This document shows positions 1-7,234 of a stretch of DNA of 64,000 bases, in pieces. Below the pieces are notes generated by a model that worked only from the letters and a program-made list of their open reading frames with translations, ran no database searches and was not told where the DNA came from. The stretch comes from Morganella sibonii (lineage in GTDB: Bacteria; Pseudomonadota; Gammaproteobacteria; Enterobacterales; Enterobacteriaceae): NCBI RefSeq assembly GCF_040560245.1, contig NZ_JAKMWP010000006.1, one strand, 5' to 3'. How positions within the stretch are numbered: the first letter of the stretch is position 1; every line of letters begins with the position of its first letter. A program made the translations under genes and the position numbers.

Positions 1-1300
1 TGACAAACTTACTGTATGCGATACGGTAGCTCTGGCCGCTTTTGCGGCCGGTTTTAAAGTCCGCATTTGCCTGAGTGACATCCACGGAAAGCGCGCCGAA
101 CGGCAGGTTCCAGGCACTGCCCGCCAGAACGGAACGGTAATCTTTTCCGGCAATCCCGCCGGTGTAGAGCGTTACGGTATTATTCAGCCCGTAACGAAAT
201 TCTCCCTGAATAAACTCCGGGCGGTAATGTGTATTATCCAGCCGCGCCTGACCGGCGGTCAGACTGTAATTATAAATCCCCTCTTTCAGCATATCGGGCA
301 CCGCGGAGAAAGGGACGGTAAATGATTCTTTCCGGCCGTCTGCTTCCTGAATTACGACAGAAAAATCACCGCTGCCGCCGGTCGGCTGAATATCACGGAA
401 CATAAACTCACCCGGCGGCACATTTTCCTGAAAAATAAGATTACCGTTCTGGTAAATACTGACGAGGGCATTAGTCCGGGCAATCCCCCGGATGATCGGC
501 GCGAATCCCTGGCCGGACGGCGGCAGCATATTCATATCCGTGGCCAGTGATACCCCTCTGAATTTAAAGCTGCCGAACAGAGAAGGCGGTGTATAAAAAT
601 CCCCCAGTGTCAGCGCAGATAAAATACGGCTGAGCGGACGATAAAGGTAACGGCTGTTATTTTTCCAGCCCTTATGTCCGCCGGAATAAGCGGAGTAAAC
701 GGATTCATCACGAAATTGCCAGACACCGAGGTTCAGCCCGGTATTTACCGTGGCAAAAAAGCTGTCGTTGCTTTGTTTGTTATTCTTTTTTTGTCTGGCG
801 TTATAGTAATTGGCGTTATAGCCGAGAATAAAGGCGGGTTGTCCGTGATCCCATAATTCCGGATCGATATAACCGGCATCGGCTGTTTTTACCCCGATTT
901 GCGGAACGGACAGATCTAACCGTAATGTACTTTTATTCAGGTGGTAAGTCAGTCCGGATGTCAGAGTATCTGCCGGAACCGGCTGTTTCTCTGCGGATAA
1001 TTTTTTTGCATCATCAGAAAGGTTCAGCCCGAGCTTGTTAGTATCTTCCGGCTGAAAATTCAGGGTATTATTGTGCTCTCCTACTTCAACGGTAAACTGG
1101 CCTTTCCAGGTGTTATTGACATAAACATCCATCAGCTGTTCGCCGGACGGCAGTGTATTTTCCTGATATAAACGTGAAATATCCCCTTTGGCGGACTCTC
1201 CGGCCAGCAGAGTGGTATCGAATTCCTCCGTAACGCCTTCGCGGGGATAACTCCATAATCCGGCAATAATAAGAATCGGCAGGCAGTGTTGTGTTTTCAC
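1..1300 (-). CDS. Fimbrial outer membrane usher, N-terminal part (3' end outside window)
   Basis: Outer membrane usher of a chaperone-usher pilus, the pore that receives chaperone-subunit complexes and assembles the fibre. I read an open frame from a GTG at 1300 down to position 2 with no stop, about 433 codons. It shows usher hallmarks: an N-terminal domain with the EFDTTLLAGES type start, then PIIRGIARTNALVSIYQNG and the VPPGEFMFRDIQ region, which are the plug and barrel blocks shared by FimD/PapC. The GTG lies 14 bases after the chaperone stop, so the two genes are surely cotranscribed. A weak GGAC may be the ribosome site. The C-terminal barrel and CTD lie beyond the window, so intactness cannot be judged. 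The residues after the start (KTQHCLPILIIAGLWSYP) resemble a signal peptide. The usher clade is not assigned. Confidence 0.9.
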   Translation of the reverse strand, partial: MKTQHCLPILIIAGLWSYPREGVTEEFDTTLLAGESAKGDISRLYQENTLPSGEQLMDVYVNNTWKGQFTVEVGEHNNTLNFQPEDTNKLGLNLSDDAKKLSAEKQPVPADTLTSGLTYHLNKSTLRLDLSVPQIGVKTADAGYIDPELWDHGQPAFILGYNANYYNARQKKNNKQSNDSFFATVNTGLNLGVWQFRDESVYSAYSGGHKGWKNNSRYLYRPLSRILSALTLGDFYTPPSLFGSFKFRGVSLATDMNMLPPSGQGFAPIIRGIARTNALVSIYQNGNLIFQENVPPGEFMFRDIQPTGGSGDFSVVIQEADGRKESFTVPFSAVPDMLKEGIYNYSLTAGQARLDNTHYRPEFIQGEFRYGLNNTVTLYTGGIAGKDYRSVLAGSAWNLPFGALSVDVTQANADFKTGRKSGQSYRIAYSKFV

Positions 1301-1314
1301 GTTATTATCGTCCG

Positions 1315-2016
1315 TCAGAAAGTAATATTCTTCGGCTTATACACACCGTAATCATCCACATAGGTTACTGAGGCATTACGGGCCGGGAGTTTATTTTTCA
1401 GAGGCAATTGTTTTTCAGAAAAGGGCGGGATCATTTCGGATGCCGCCAGCCATGTGCGGCTGCTGTCATTGGCATTGACTGCCGCAATAGTAAAATGGTA
1501 TGGGGAGTTATTGGTGACGGATAAATGATCACCTTTAAGCTGCCACTGAATATTATCAATGACGGTTTCCGGGTTTGCGGTCAGCCCGGCAGGGCGGTAA
1601 AACAGCTTTATCCGTGACCGCAGGGCCACCTGTAACACACTTTTTCCTTTGGCATTGGCGGGTGTAGCCGGAATATCCAGCACACTGAGATAAAAGACAC
1701 TTTCTCGGTCATCCGGCAGTTTTTCATTATTTTTCTTTATTTTAAGCTGCTGTCCCTGCATTCCGTCTATTTTGACAATCGGCGGATAAACATAAAACGG
1801 GGAATTGCTGTTTTCCGGTGTTGCATTAATATCACCGTCATCAGTCCAGCTCTGGGCTAATGATGATGTCTGACTGTTGTTATTCAGCTGAACAGTAATG
1901 CTGTCATTTTCTTCATGGTAAATAAGCCGCGTACCGTTAATCACGATATTTGCAGCGGCATTACCGGACAAAATAAGTATTATCAGAAAAAAGAATCGGC
2001 GTTTCATTATATTCAC
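1315..2016 (-). CDS. Periplasmic fimbrial chaperone (PapD-like)
   Basis: Periplasmic pilus chaperone of 233 aa, which caps subunits by donor-strand complementation and delivers them to the usher. An N-terminal basic-hydrophobic signal peptide ends near ANAAA. The first Ig-like domain carries the family block VFYLSVLDIP followed by LQVALRSRIKLFYRP, the G1 strand that pairs with subunits. The conserved Arg/Lys anchor of the subunit cleft would be in the IVINGTRLIY region near the mature N terminus. The second, shorter Ig-like domain follows. Length is normal for the family. The gene sits between the major pilin (46 bases upstream, with a hairpin in the gap) and the usher (14 bases downstream), the standard order for a simple fimbrial operon. 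Confidence 0.93.
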   Translation of the reverse strand: MNIMKRRFFFLIILILSGNAAANIVINGTRLIYHEENDSITVQLNNNSQTSSLAQSWTDDGDINATPENSNSPFYVYPPIVKIDGMQGQQLKIKKNNEKLPDDRESVFYLSVLDIPATPANAKGKSVLQVALRSRIKLFYRPAGLTANPETVIDNIQWQLKGDHLSVTNNSPYHFTIAAVNANDSSRTWLAASEMIPPFSEKQLPLKNKLPARNASVTYVDDYGVYKPKNITF

Positions 2017-2023
2017 CCGTAAA

Positions 2024-2051
2024 CAGTCAGGCTTTTTGACAAGCCTGACTG
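2024..2051 (-). other. Intercistronic hairpin between pilin and chaperone genes
   Basis: Perfect 11-bp inverted repeat (CAGTCAGGCTT, 6-base loop, AAGCCTGACTG) filling the gap after the pilin stop. On the minus strand no T-run follows, so it is more likely an RNA-stabilising or partial attenuation hairpin than a full terminator. Such a structure would favour excess pilin over chaperone and usher. Confidence 0.7.
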
Positions 2052-2062
2052 TCTGACAATGG

Positions 2063-2650
2063 TTATAAATAAGAGACTGTATAAATCACGTTGGAATGTA
2101 CAGGCCCGACTTTTGCAGGAGATGTATTGGTTTTGTAATAACTGGCAATTAATGTCACCTGATCCGATGCCGGTGCCGTTTTATCGCCTTTCACCCCGGT
2201 GTCATACGCCGCATTCAGTGAAAGTGCCACTGATGGTGCGGTTGTTGACGATAAACTGAACCCGACATTTTTCGCGACAGCCGGGTCCCCTTCATTAACA
2301 GTATCGTTAATCAGGTAATTCCCGGTTGACGATATATTATTGGGGGATGCGAAATGTATTTTCAGGTTACTTCCGGGCGGGACTGATGCGGGTGCACAAT
2401 CAGAGAACGTCATGGTAAATGCTTTCTGATTTTTGGTAATGACGGTATTTGCCGTCACGCCGGCATCGGTTACGGTAATCGGATCTAATAATACGGCGAA
2501 GTCGGCGCTGTTGCCTCCGTTAATAGTACAGGTAGTATCACTGATAGCACCTGTGATGTTAATAATACCGCCTGCTGCTGTTATTGCAGACGCGGAGCCT
2601 GAAAAAAGAGCGGCAGAAACTGCTGCTGTAATAAGCGTTTTCTTTAACAT
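2063..2650 (-). CDS. Major fimbrial subunit (type 1-like pilin)
   Basis: Major structural pilin of 195 aa. Residues 1-22 form a clear signal peptide with cleavage after SGSASA. The mature protein has the FimA-type layout: an N-terminal donor strand rich in Gly/Ile (GGIINITGAI), two cysteines that would form the conserved disulphide (TTCTING and FSDCAPA), and a C-terminal beta-zipper ending VIYTVSYL with the usual penultimate Tyr. It is the first gene of the operon, followed by chaperone and usher on the same strand. Its upstream region is long, AT-rich and holds a perfect inverted repeat at 2716-2750. No invertible-promoter recombinase gene is visible nearby. The clade is uncertain, so no gene symbol is given. 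Confidence 0.93.
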   Translation of the reverse strand: MLKKTLITAAVSAALFSGSASAITAAGGIINITGAISDTTCTINGGNSADFAVLLDPITVTDAGVTANTVITKNQKAFTMTFSDCAPASVPPGSNLKIHFASPNNISSTGNYLINDTVNEGDPAVAKNVGFSLSSTTAPSVALSLNAAYDTGVKGDKTAPASDQVTLIASYYKTNTSPAKVGPVHSNVIYTVSYL

Positions 2651-3280
2651 GGTTAACTCCGGTAAAAATAAGATACCAGACTGACAAAAATAAGCGTCTA
2701 TTTTTGCGGTTTTTCATTTAAAGAGACTATGTGGATTAGTCTCTTTAAATCTAGAATCACCAGGTATATTTACCAGTGCTTAATTTTATATTTTACAGAT
2801 ATGTGATTATTATCAAATTTTATAAATTTTTATTTTTCGGGTCTGTGTTTTTTTATAAATTTGTATCCGTTTTTTACTTTGGTTGTGCCGGAAAGATAAA
2901 TATGCAAATAATAAGATGTGATTATTTATTAATGGGTTGCAAATAAATAATTTCTCTCTGATATTAATTTTAATTAAATAGAATGTTGGTTGTTAAGTAT
3001 CTCTTATCAGGGGCAGGAAATATTTCAATGGAGAAAATAACGTATGATTTTATTTCAAAAAATAATCATAAATAATGTAATTAGTTTTTTTGATAAAAGT
3101 ATATGAATTAAAGATAATGGCTTGTTATTACGGACGCAGCATCTGCTCTTATGTTCATCTTAGAACAATCAGTTATGGAATTATTCTTTCTTAGTATTTC
3201 AGGAACTAAGCAGGAGTTGGTAGCGTGAGAGTGTGATTTACACAAATTGACGTTTTCCGTGACTGATTCCAGGGGTGTGT
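2651..3280. other. AT-rich intergenic region between divergent fimbrial and ABC genes
   Basis: About 630 bases with no supportable gene. It is markedly AT-rich compared with its surroundings, typical of H-NS-silenced fimbrial promoters (inference). It must hold the divergent promoters of the pilin gene and the amino acid ABC operon. The only strong structure I see is the inverted repeat at 2716-2750. A TTGACG at 3247-3252 is too close to the ABC start to act as a -35 for it. Confidence 0.7.
2716..2750. repeat. Perfect 14-bp inverted repeat in fimbrial leader/promoter
   Basis: ATTTAAAGAGACTA at 2716-2729, a 7-base spacer, then its exact reverse complement at 2737-2750. It lies 66-100 bases upstream of the pilin ATG. 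It could be an operator, a 5'-UTR hairpin, or a recombinase site. No T-run follows on the minus strand, so it does not look like a terminator. Confidence 0.75.
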
Positions 3281-4114
3281 ATGAAACCGACATTATTTGT
3301 TCCGGCTCTGCTTGCCGGTTTAGCGTTAGTAAGTGGTACCGCACAGGCGGATAAGCTTGATGATATTCAGAAAGCCGGTGTGATCCGTATTTCGGTTTTT
3401 GACAGCAACCCGCCGTTCGGATTTATCGATCCGCAGACCAAAAAACTGGCCGGTTATGATGTGGATATTGCGCAGGCTGTCGCGGATGACCTGGGTGTTA
3501 AACTGGAGCTGCGCCCGACCAACCCCGCAAACCGTATTCCGCTGCTGGTCTCCGGCAAAGTGGATTTAATCGGGGCGAACTTCACCATTACGGATGAGCG
3601 CGCCAAACAGGTGGATTTCTCCATTCCTGATTTTCAGACCGGACAGAAATTTATCGCCCGCAAAGGTGTGCTGAAAACCCCGGAAGATGTGGCAAAACTG
3701 CGCATCGGCGCGGATAAAGGCACCGTTCAGGAAGTGACGCTGCGCGAGAAATATCCGGGCACTAAAGTGATTTCTTATGATGACACCCCGCTGGCGTTCG
3801 CCGCGCTGCGTAATGGTAACGTTGATGCCATTACCCAGGATGATGCCAAGCTGGTCGGGTTACTGGGCAATCTGCCGGAGTCAGTAAAAGCGGAATTTGA
3901 ACTCTCACCGTTCAGCCTGACCCGTGAATATCAGGCGCTGGCCGCACCGAAAGGGGAAACCCGTCTGGTGGAGGCTGTGAATAAAACCCTGCTGAAACTC
4001 GAAAGCGACGGCAAATCACAGCAGATTTATAACCAGTGGTTTGGTCCTGGTACCAAAGCGGAACAACCACGCGGTGAATTTAAGTTTGCACCGCTGGCTG
4101 ACCAGCCGAAGTAA
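3281..4114 (+). CDS. Polar amino acid ABC transporter, periplasmic binding protein (family 3)
   Basis: Extracellular solute-binding protein of 277 aa from the ATG at 3281, chosen because AGGGG at 3271-3275 precedes it; a GTG at 3275 is also in frame. The signal peptide (MKPTLFVPALLAGLALVSG) is cleaved near TAQA. The mature protein begins with the family 3 pattern IQKAGVIRISVFDSNPPFGFID and continues with LAGYDVDIAQAVADDLG and DLIGANFTITDERAKQVDFS, all typical of polar amino acid binders. The family suggests glutamate/aspartate or a similar polar amino acid, but the substrate cannot be fixed by eye. Two permease genes follow on the same strand. A hairpin at 4138-4155 after the stop probably stabilises this message, as is common for binding-protein genes. 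Confidence 0.92.
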   Translation: MKPTLFVPALLAGLALVSGTAQADKLDDIQKAGVIRISVFDSNPPFGFIDPQTKKLAGYDVDIAQAVADDLGVKLELRPTNPANRIPLLVSGKVDLIGANFTITDERAKQVDFSIPDFQTGQKFIARKGVLKTPEDVAKLRIGADKGTVQEVTLREKYPGTKVISYDDTPLAFAALRNGNVDAITQDDAKLVGLLGNLPESVKAEFELSPFSLTREYQALAAPKGETRLVEAVNKTLLKLESDGKSQQIYNQWFGPGTKAEQPRGEFKFAPLADQPK

Positions 4115-4137
4115 TGTGATTGTATTATCTGATTCAG

Positions 4138-4155
4138 GCCTCACTCCGGTGAGGC
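4138..4155 (+). other. Intercistronic hairpin after binding-protein gene
   Basis: GCCTCAC, a TCCG loop, then GTGAGGC, a perfect 7-bp stem without a T-run. It sits between the binding-protein stop and the first permease. This fits a 3' stabiliser that lets the binding protein be made in excess over the membrane subunits. Confidence 0.6.
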
Positions 4156-4191
4156 TTCCTGCATTTCTGCGGTAACAGACGGGATTAGCGG

Positions 4192-4929
4192 ATGTTTGAG
4201 CAATTTATAAGTACGCACTTACTTGCGCCGGAATATCTGGAATGGCTGGGGCAGGGGTTTGTAATCACCCTGCTTATCGCATTCTGGACAATCCTTGCGG
4301 CCACGCTGCTCGGTTTTTTGCTGGTGGCAGGACGGGACAGTCAGTTTGCACCGACCCGCTGGTTAGTCAGTGCTTACACCAGTGTATTCCGTAACACGCC
4401 GCTGCTGGTACAGCTGTTTTTCTGGTATTTCGCCTCCGGGGAAATTCTGCCGCAGGCGCTGAAAATCTGGCTGAATACGCCGCATGAGATTGAACTGGCC
4501 GGGCTGACACTCGCCTGGCCGTCATTTGAATTTATCGCCGGGTGGTTCGGGCTGACGCTCTACTCCGCACCGTTTATTGCGGAAGAACTGCGGGCGGGCA
4601 TTGCCGGTACCGGGCGTCAGCAGAAATCAGCGGCGCTGGCGCTCGGGCTGACGCCGTGGCAGTCCATGCGGTATGTGGTGCTGCCGCAGGCGGTCAGAAT
4701 CGCCATGCCGCCGCTGCTCGGCCAATATATGAATGTGGTGAAAAACTCGTCCCTGACCATGGCGATCGGCGTGGCTGAGCTCTCTTACGCCTCACGTCAG
4801 GTAGAAAGTCAGTCCTTACAAACTTTTGAAGCTTTCGGCGTCGCGACGATCCTCTATATCGCCATTATCGCTGTGATGGAAGCATTCGGACAGTGGCGGA
4901 CACAGCGGGCACTGGCACGGGGGTATTAA
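4192..4929 (+). CDS. Polar amino acid ABC transporter permease (GltJ-like)
   Basis: Inner membrane permease of 245 aa of the HisM/GltJ family. The first helix is GFVITLLIAFWTILAATLLGFLLVAG. The family block SVFRNTPLLVQLFFWYF follows, and the cytoplasmic EAA loop reads SAALALGLTPWQSMRYVVLPQAVRIAMPPLLGQYMNVVK, whose conserved G contacts the ATPase. It has about five membrane segments. The stop is one base before the next permease start, so expression is coupled. Together the pair would form a heterodimeric channel for the binding protein encoded upstream. No ATP-binding subunit gene occurs in this cluster, which is unusual because gltL/glnQ-type genes normally complete it. Confidence 0.92.
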   Translation: MFEQFISTHLLAPEYLEWLGQGFVITLLIAFWTILAATLLGFLLVAGRDSQFAPTRWLVSAYTSVFRNTPLLVQLFFWYFASGEILPQALKIWLNTPHEIELAGLTLAWPSFEFIAGWFGLTLYSAPFIAEELRAGIAGTGRQQKSAALALGLTPWQSMRYVVLPQAVRIAMPPLLGQYMNVVKNSSLTMAIGVAELSYASRQVESQSLQTFEAFGVATILYIAIIAVMEAFGQWRTQRALARGY

Positions 4930-4930
4930 G

Positions 4931-5704
4931 ATGGATTTTTCTGTAATTCGTGACAACTGGGAATATCTGCTGTTTGGTACTTTTCCTGACGGGCCGCTGG
5001 AAGGTGCGGCACTGACGCTGGTGATCAGCCTGATTGCCGGGGCCATTTCCGTGGTGCTGGGGACTATCGGCGGGGTGATGCTGGCGATGCTGCGCGGCTG
5101 GTGGGTGAACCTGTTTGCCGCATTTCTCGGGTTTTTCCGCGCTATTCCCATCATTATGCTGATATTTTGGGTCTATTTCCTGCTGCCAATCGCGTTCGGC
5201 GTGGATGTGCCGGAAATCACCACGGTGGTCTGTGCGCTGGCACTGGTCACCTCGGCCTATATCGCTCACGGTGTGAAGGCCGGTATTCTGGCGATCGGCA
5301 AAGGGCAGTGGCAGGCGGGTATGTCTCTCGGCTTCAGTCGGTGGGAAGTGCTGTGGCATATCGTGTTACCGCAGGCGCTGCGGATGATGGTCCCGTCCTT
5401 TATTAATCAGTTGATTGCGCTGATTAAAGACACTTCGCTGGCCTATATTGTCGGTGTGGGGGAACTGTCGTTTCTTGCGACTCAGGTCAATAACCGCAGT
5501 ATGGTGTATCCGACAGAGATTTTCCTGTTTGTCGCCTTTATCTATTTTGTGATGTGCTCCGGGCTGGAACTGGGCGCAAATGCCCTGATGCGCCGTTATT
5601 CATTGCAGCGGCAGCCCCGTCAGTCATGGCTCGCCCGTCTGTTTGGCCGCGGCAGGGAGAAACCGGTACAGTTGTCAGAAAAACCGGCTGCCTGTACATC
5701 ATAA
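4931..5704 (+). CDS. Polar amino acid ABC transporter permease (GltK-like)
   Basis: Second inner membrane permease, 257 aa, HisM/GltK family. It carries the expected blocks GAALTLVISLIAGAISVVLG, FFRAIPIIMLIFWVYFLLP and an EAA loop (AGMSLGFSRWEVLWHIVLPQALRMMVPSFINQLIALIKD). A basic, proline-containing tail of about 35 residues follows the last helix. The gene starts one base after the first permease's stop. It is followed by a terminator-like hairpin at 5719-5746, so the operon ends here as binding protein, permease, permease. The partner ATPase must be encoded elsewhere or be shared with another importer; this window does not show it. Confidence 0.92.
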   Translation: MDFSVIRDNWEYLLFGTFPDGPLEGAALTLVISLIAGAISVVLGTIGGVMLAMLRGWWVNLFAAFLGFFRAIPIIMLIFWVYFLLPIAFGVDVPEITTVVCALALVTSAYIAHGVKAGILAIGKGQWQAGMSLGFSRWEVLWHIVLPQALRMMVPSFINQLIALIKDTSLAYIVGVGELSFLATQVNNRSMVYPTEIFLFVAFIYFVMCSGLELGANALMRRYSLQRQPRQSWLARLFGRGREKPVQLSEKPAACTS

Positions 5705-5718
5705 GTTTGATCAGTGAC

Positions 5719-5748
5719 AATCCCGGTACAGTTAATGGCCGGGATTTT
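5719..5748 (+). terminator. Rho-independent terminator after amino acid ABC genes
   Basis: AATCCCGG, a 12-base loop, then CCGGGATT and a short T-run. The 8-bp stem separates the ABC operon from the adenine permease promoter and PurR box. The T-run is short, so leakage is possible. Confidence 0.65.
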
Positions 5749-5759
5749 CCCGCAATGAA

Positions 5760-5775
5760 ACGCAAACGTTTTCTT
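5760..5775 (+). promoter_or_regulatory. PurR operator upstream of adenine permease
   Basis: ACGCAAACGTTTTCTT matches the known 16-bp PurR box pattern (ANGCAANCGNTTNCNT) at every fixed position. It lies 59 bases before the start of the adenine permease. Purine repression of adenine uptake is the direct inference. Confidence 0.85.
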
Positions 5776-5833
5776 TTTGAAAATGATGCGGTAGGATAAG
5801 CCGAAAAAAACAAATTTCCGGGACTCCTTATTC

Positions 5834-7168
5834 ATGACTACTCCGACTTCCGGCACTGATCCTCATCAGGGCCTGCTCCAGCGCGTGTTTAAATTACAGG
5901 AACACGGCACAACTGTCCGTACAGAAATTATTGCCGGGCTGACCACTTTCCTCACCATGGTGTATATCATCTTTGTAAACCCGCAAATCCTCTCGTTCGC
6001 CGGGATGGATATCAAAGCGGTGTTTGTCACCACCTGTCTGATTGCGGCCATCGGCAGTATCGGGATGGGGTTATTTGCTAACCTGCCGGTGGCGGTTGCG
6101 CCGGCGATGGGGCTGAATGCCTTTTTCGCCTTTGTGGTGGTGGGTGCAATGCACTACTCCTGGGAAGTGGCGATGGGCGCGATTTTCTGGGGGGCGGTCG
6201 GGCTGTTTATCCTGACCCTGCTGCGCATCCGTTACTGGCTGATTGCGCATATCCCGCTGGGGCTGCGGGTGGGGATCACCAGCGGTATCGGGCTGTTTAT
6301 CGCCATGATGGGGCTGAAAAACGCCGGTATTATTGTGCCGAACGCGGATACGCTGGTGACTATCGGTAAGTTTACCGACCACGGTGTGGTGCTGGGCGCA
6401 CTGGGCTTCTTTATTATCGCCATTCTGGCTGCGCGTAATATCCACGCTGCGGTGCTGGTATCGATTGTGGTGACCACTTCCATCGGGCTTTTCCTCGGCG
6501 ATGTCACCTATAAGGGCATATTTGATGTGCCGCCGGGAATTACCTCTGTTGTCGGTCATGTGGATATCATGGGCGCGCTGGATTTATCCCTCGCCGGGAT
6601 TATCTTCTCGTTTATGCTGGTGAACCTGTTTGACTCCTCCGGCACCCTGATCGGTGTGACAGACAAAGCCGGGCTGGCGGATGAGAAAGGCCGTTTCCCG
6701 AACATGAAAAAAGCGCTGTATGTGGACAGTATCAGCTCCGTCGCGGGCTCTGCGATGGGGACATCCTCCGTGACCGCATTTATCGAAAGTACCTCCGGGG
6801 TTTCTGTCGGCGGACGTACCGGTCTGACCGCCATTGTGGTTGGTCTGCTGTTCCTCGCGGCGATCTTTATTTCACCGCTGGCAGCGATGGTTCCTGCTTA
6901 TGCGACTGCCGGGGCGCTGATTTATGTCGGCGTACTGATGACCTCCAGCCTGGTGCGTGTGAACTGGAATGATCTGACCGAATCGGTTCCGGCGTTTGTG
7001 ACCGCCGTGATGATGCCGTTCAGTTTCTCTATCACCGAAGGGATTGCATTAGGGTTTATCGCTTACTGCGCCATGAAGCTGGGTACCGGCCGCTGGCGTG
7101 AGCTGAACCTGTGTGTGGTGGTGGTATCCCTGCTGTTTATTCTGAAGATGGTATTTGTGGACGCCTGA
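5834..7168 (+). CDS. adeP: Adenine permease, AzgA/NCS2 family (AdeP-like)
   Basis: Inner membrane purine permease of 444 aa, close in length to E. coli AdeP/AdeQ (about 445). It has the AzgA-type signature regions: TEIIAGLTTFLTMVYIIFVNP at the first helix, the AVAPAMGLNAFFAF block (purine site in TM3), and DSSGTLIGV plus TSSVTAFIESTSGVSVGGRTG later in the protein. These separate it from the UraA/XanP branch also present at 22349-23734. A perfect PurR box stands upstream, which supports a role in adenine uptake. The gene is monocistronic, between one terminator at 5719-5748 and another at 7197-7225. AdeP and AdeQ cannot be told apart by inspection, so the symbol is provisional. Confidence 0.88.
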   Translation: MTTPTSGTDPHQGLLQRVFKLQEHGTTVRTEIIAGLTTFLTMVYIIFVNPQILSFAGMDIKAVFVTTCLIAAIGSIGMGLFANLPVAVAPAMGLNAFFAFVVVGAMHYSWEVAMGAIFWGAVGLFILTLLRIRYWLIAHIPLGLRVGITSGIGLFIAMMGLKNAGIIVPNADTLVTIGKFTDHGVVLGALGFFIIAILAARNIHAAVLVSIVVTTSIGLFLGDVTYKGIFDVPPGITSVVGHVDIMGALDLSLAGIIFSFMLVNLFDSSGTLIGVTDKAGLADEKGRFPNMKKALYVDSISSVAGSAMGTSSVTAFIESTSGVSVGGRTGLTAIVVGLLFLAAIFISPLAAMVPAYATAGALIYVGVLMTSSLVRVNWNDLTESVPAFVTAVMMPFSFSITEGIALGFIAYCAMKLGTGRWRELNLCVVVVSLLFILKMVFVDA

Positions 7169-7196
7169 TTCAGGCCGTCAGTCAGATGAGAAAAAT

Positions 7197-7225
7197 CCGC
7201 GCGGTGATACCGGCGCGGTTTTTTT
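7197..7225 (+). terminator. Terminator after adenine permease
   Basis: CCGCGC, a 10-base loop, GCGCGG, then seven T. A classical rho-independent terminator for the plus-strand permease, placed just before the convergent gene's stop. Confidence 0.85.
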
Positions 7226-7234
7226 GTCTCTGTT

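Noticed and set aside
2650..3274. Invertible fimbrial promoter
   Set aside because: The arms at 2716-2750 are only 7 bases apart, so nothing of promoter size lies between them. I found no second, distant copy of the repeat and no FimB/MrpI-type recombinase gene nearby.
3108..3344. A 78-codon minus-strand frame overlapping the start of the binding-protein gene
   Set aside because: No ribosome site and no family pattern. It runs across the promoter region of a strong gene.
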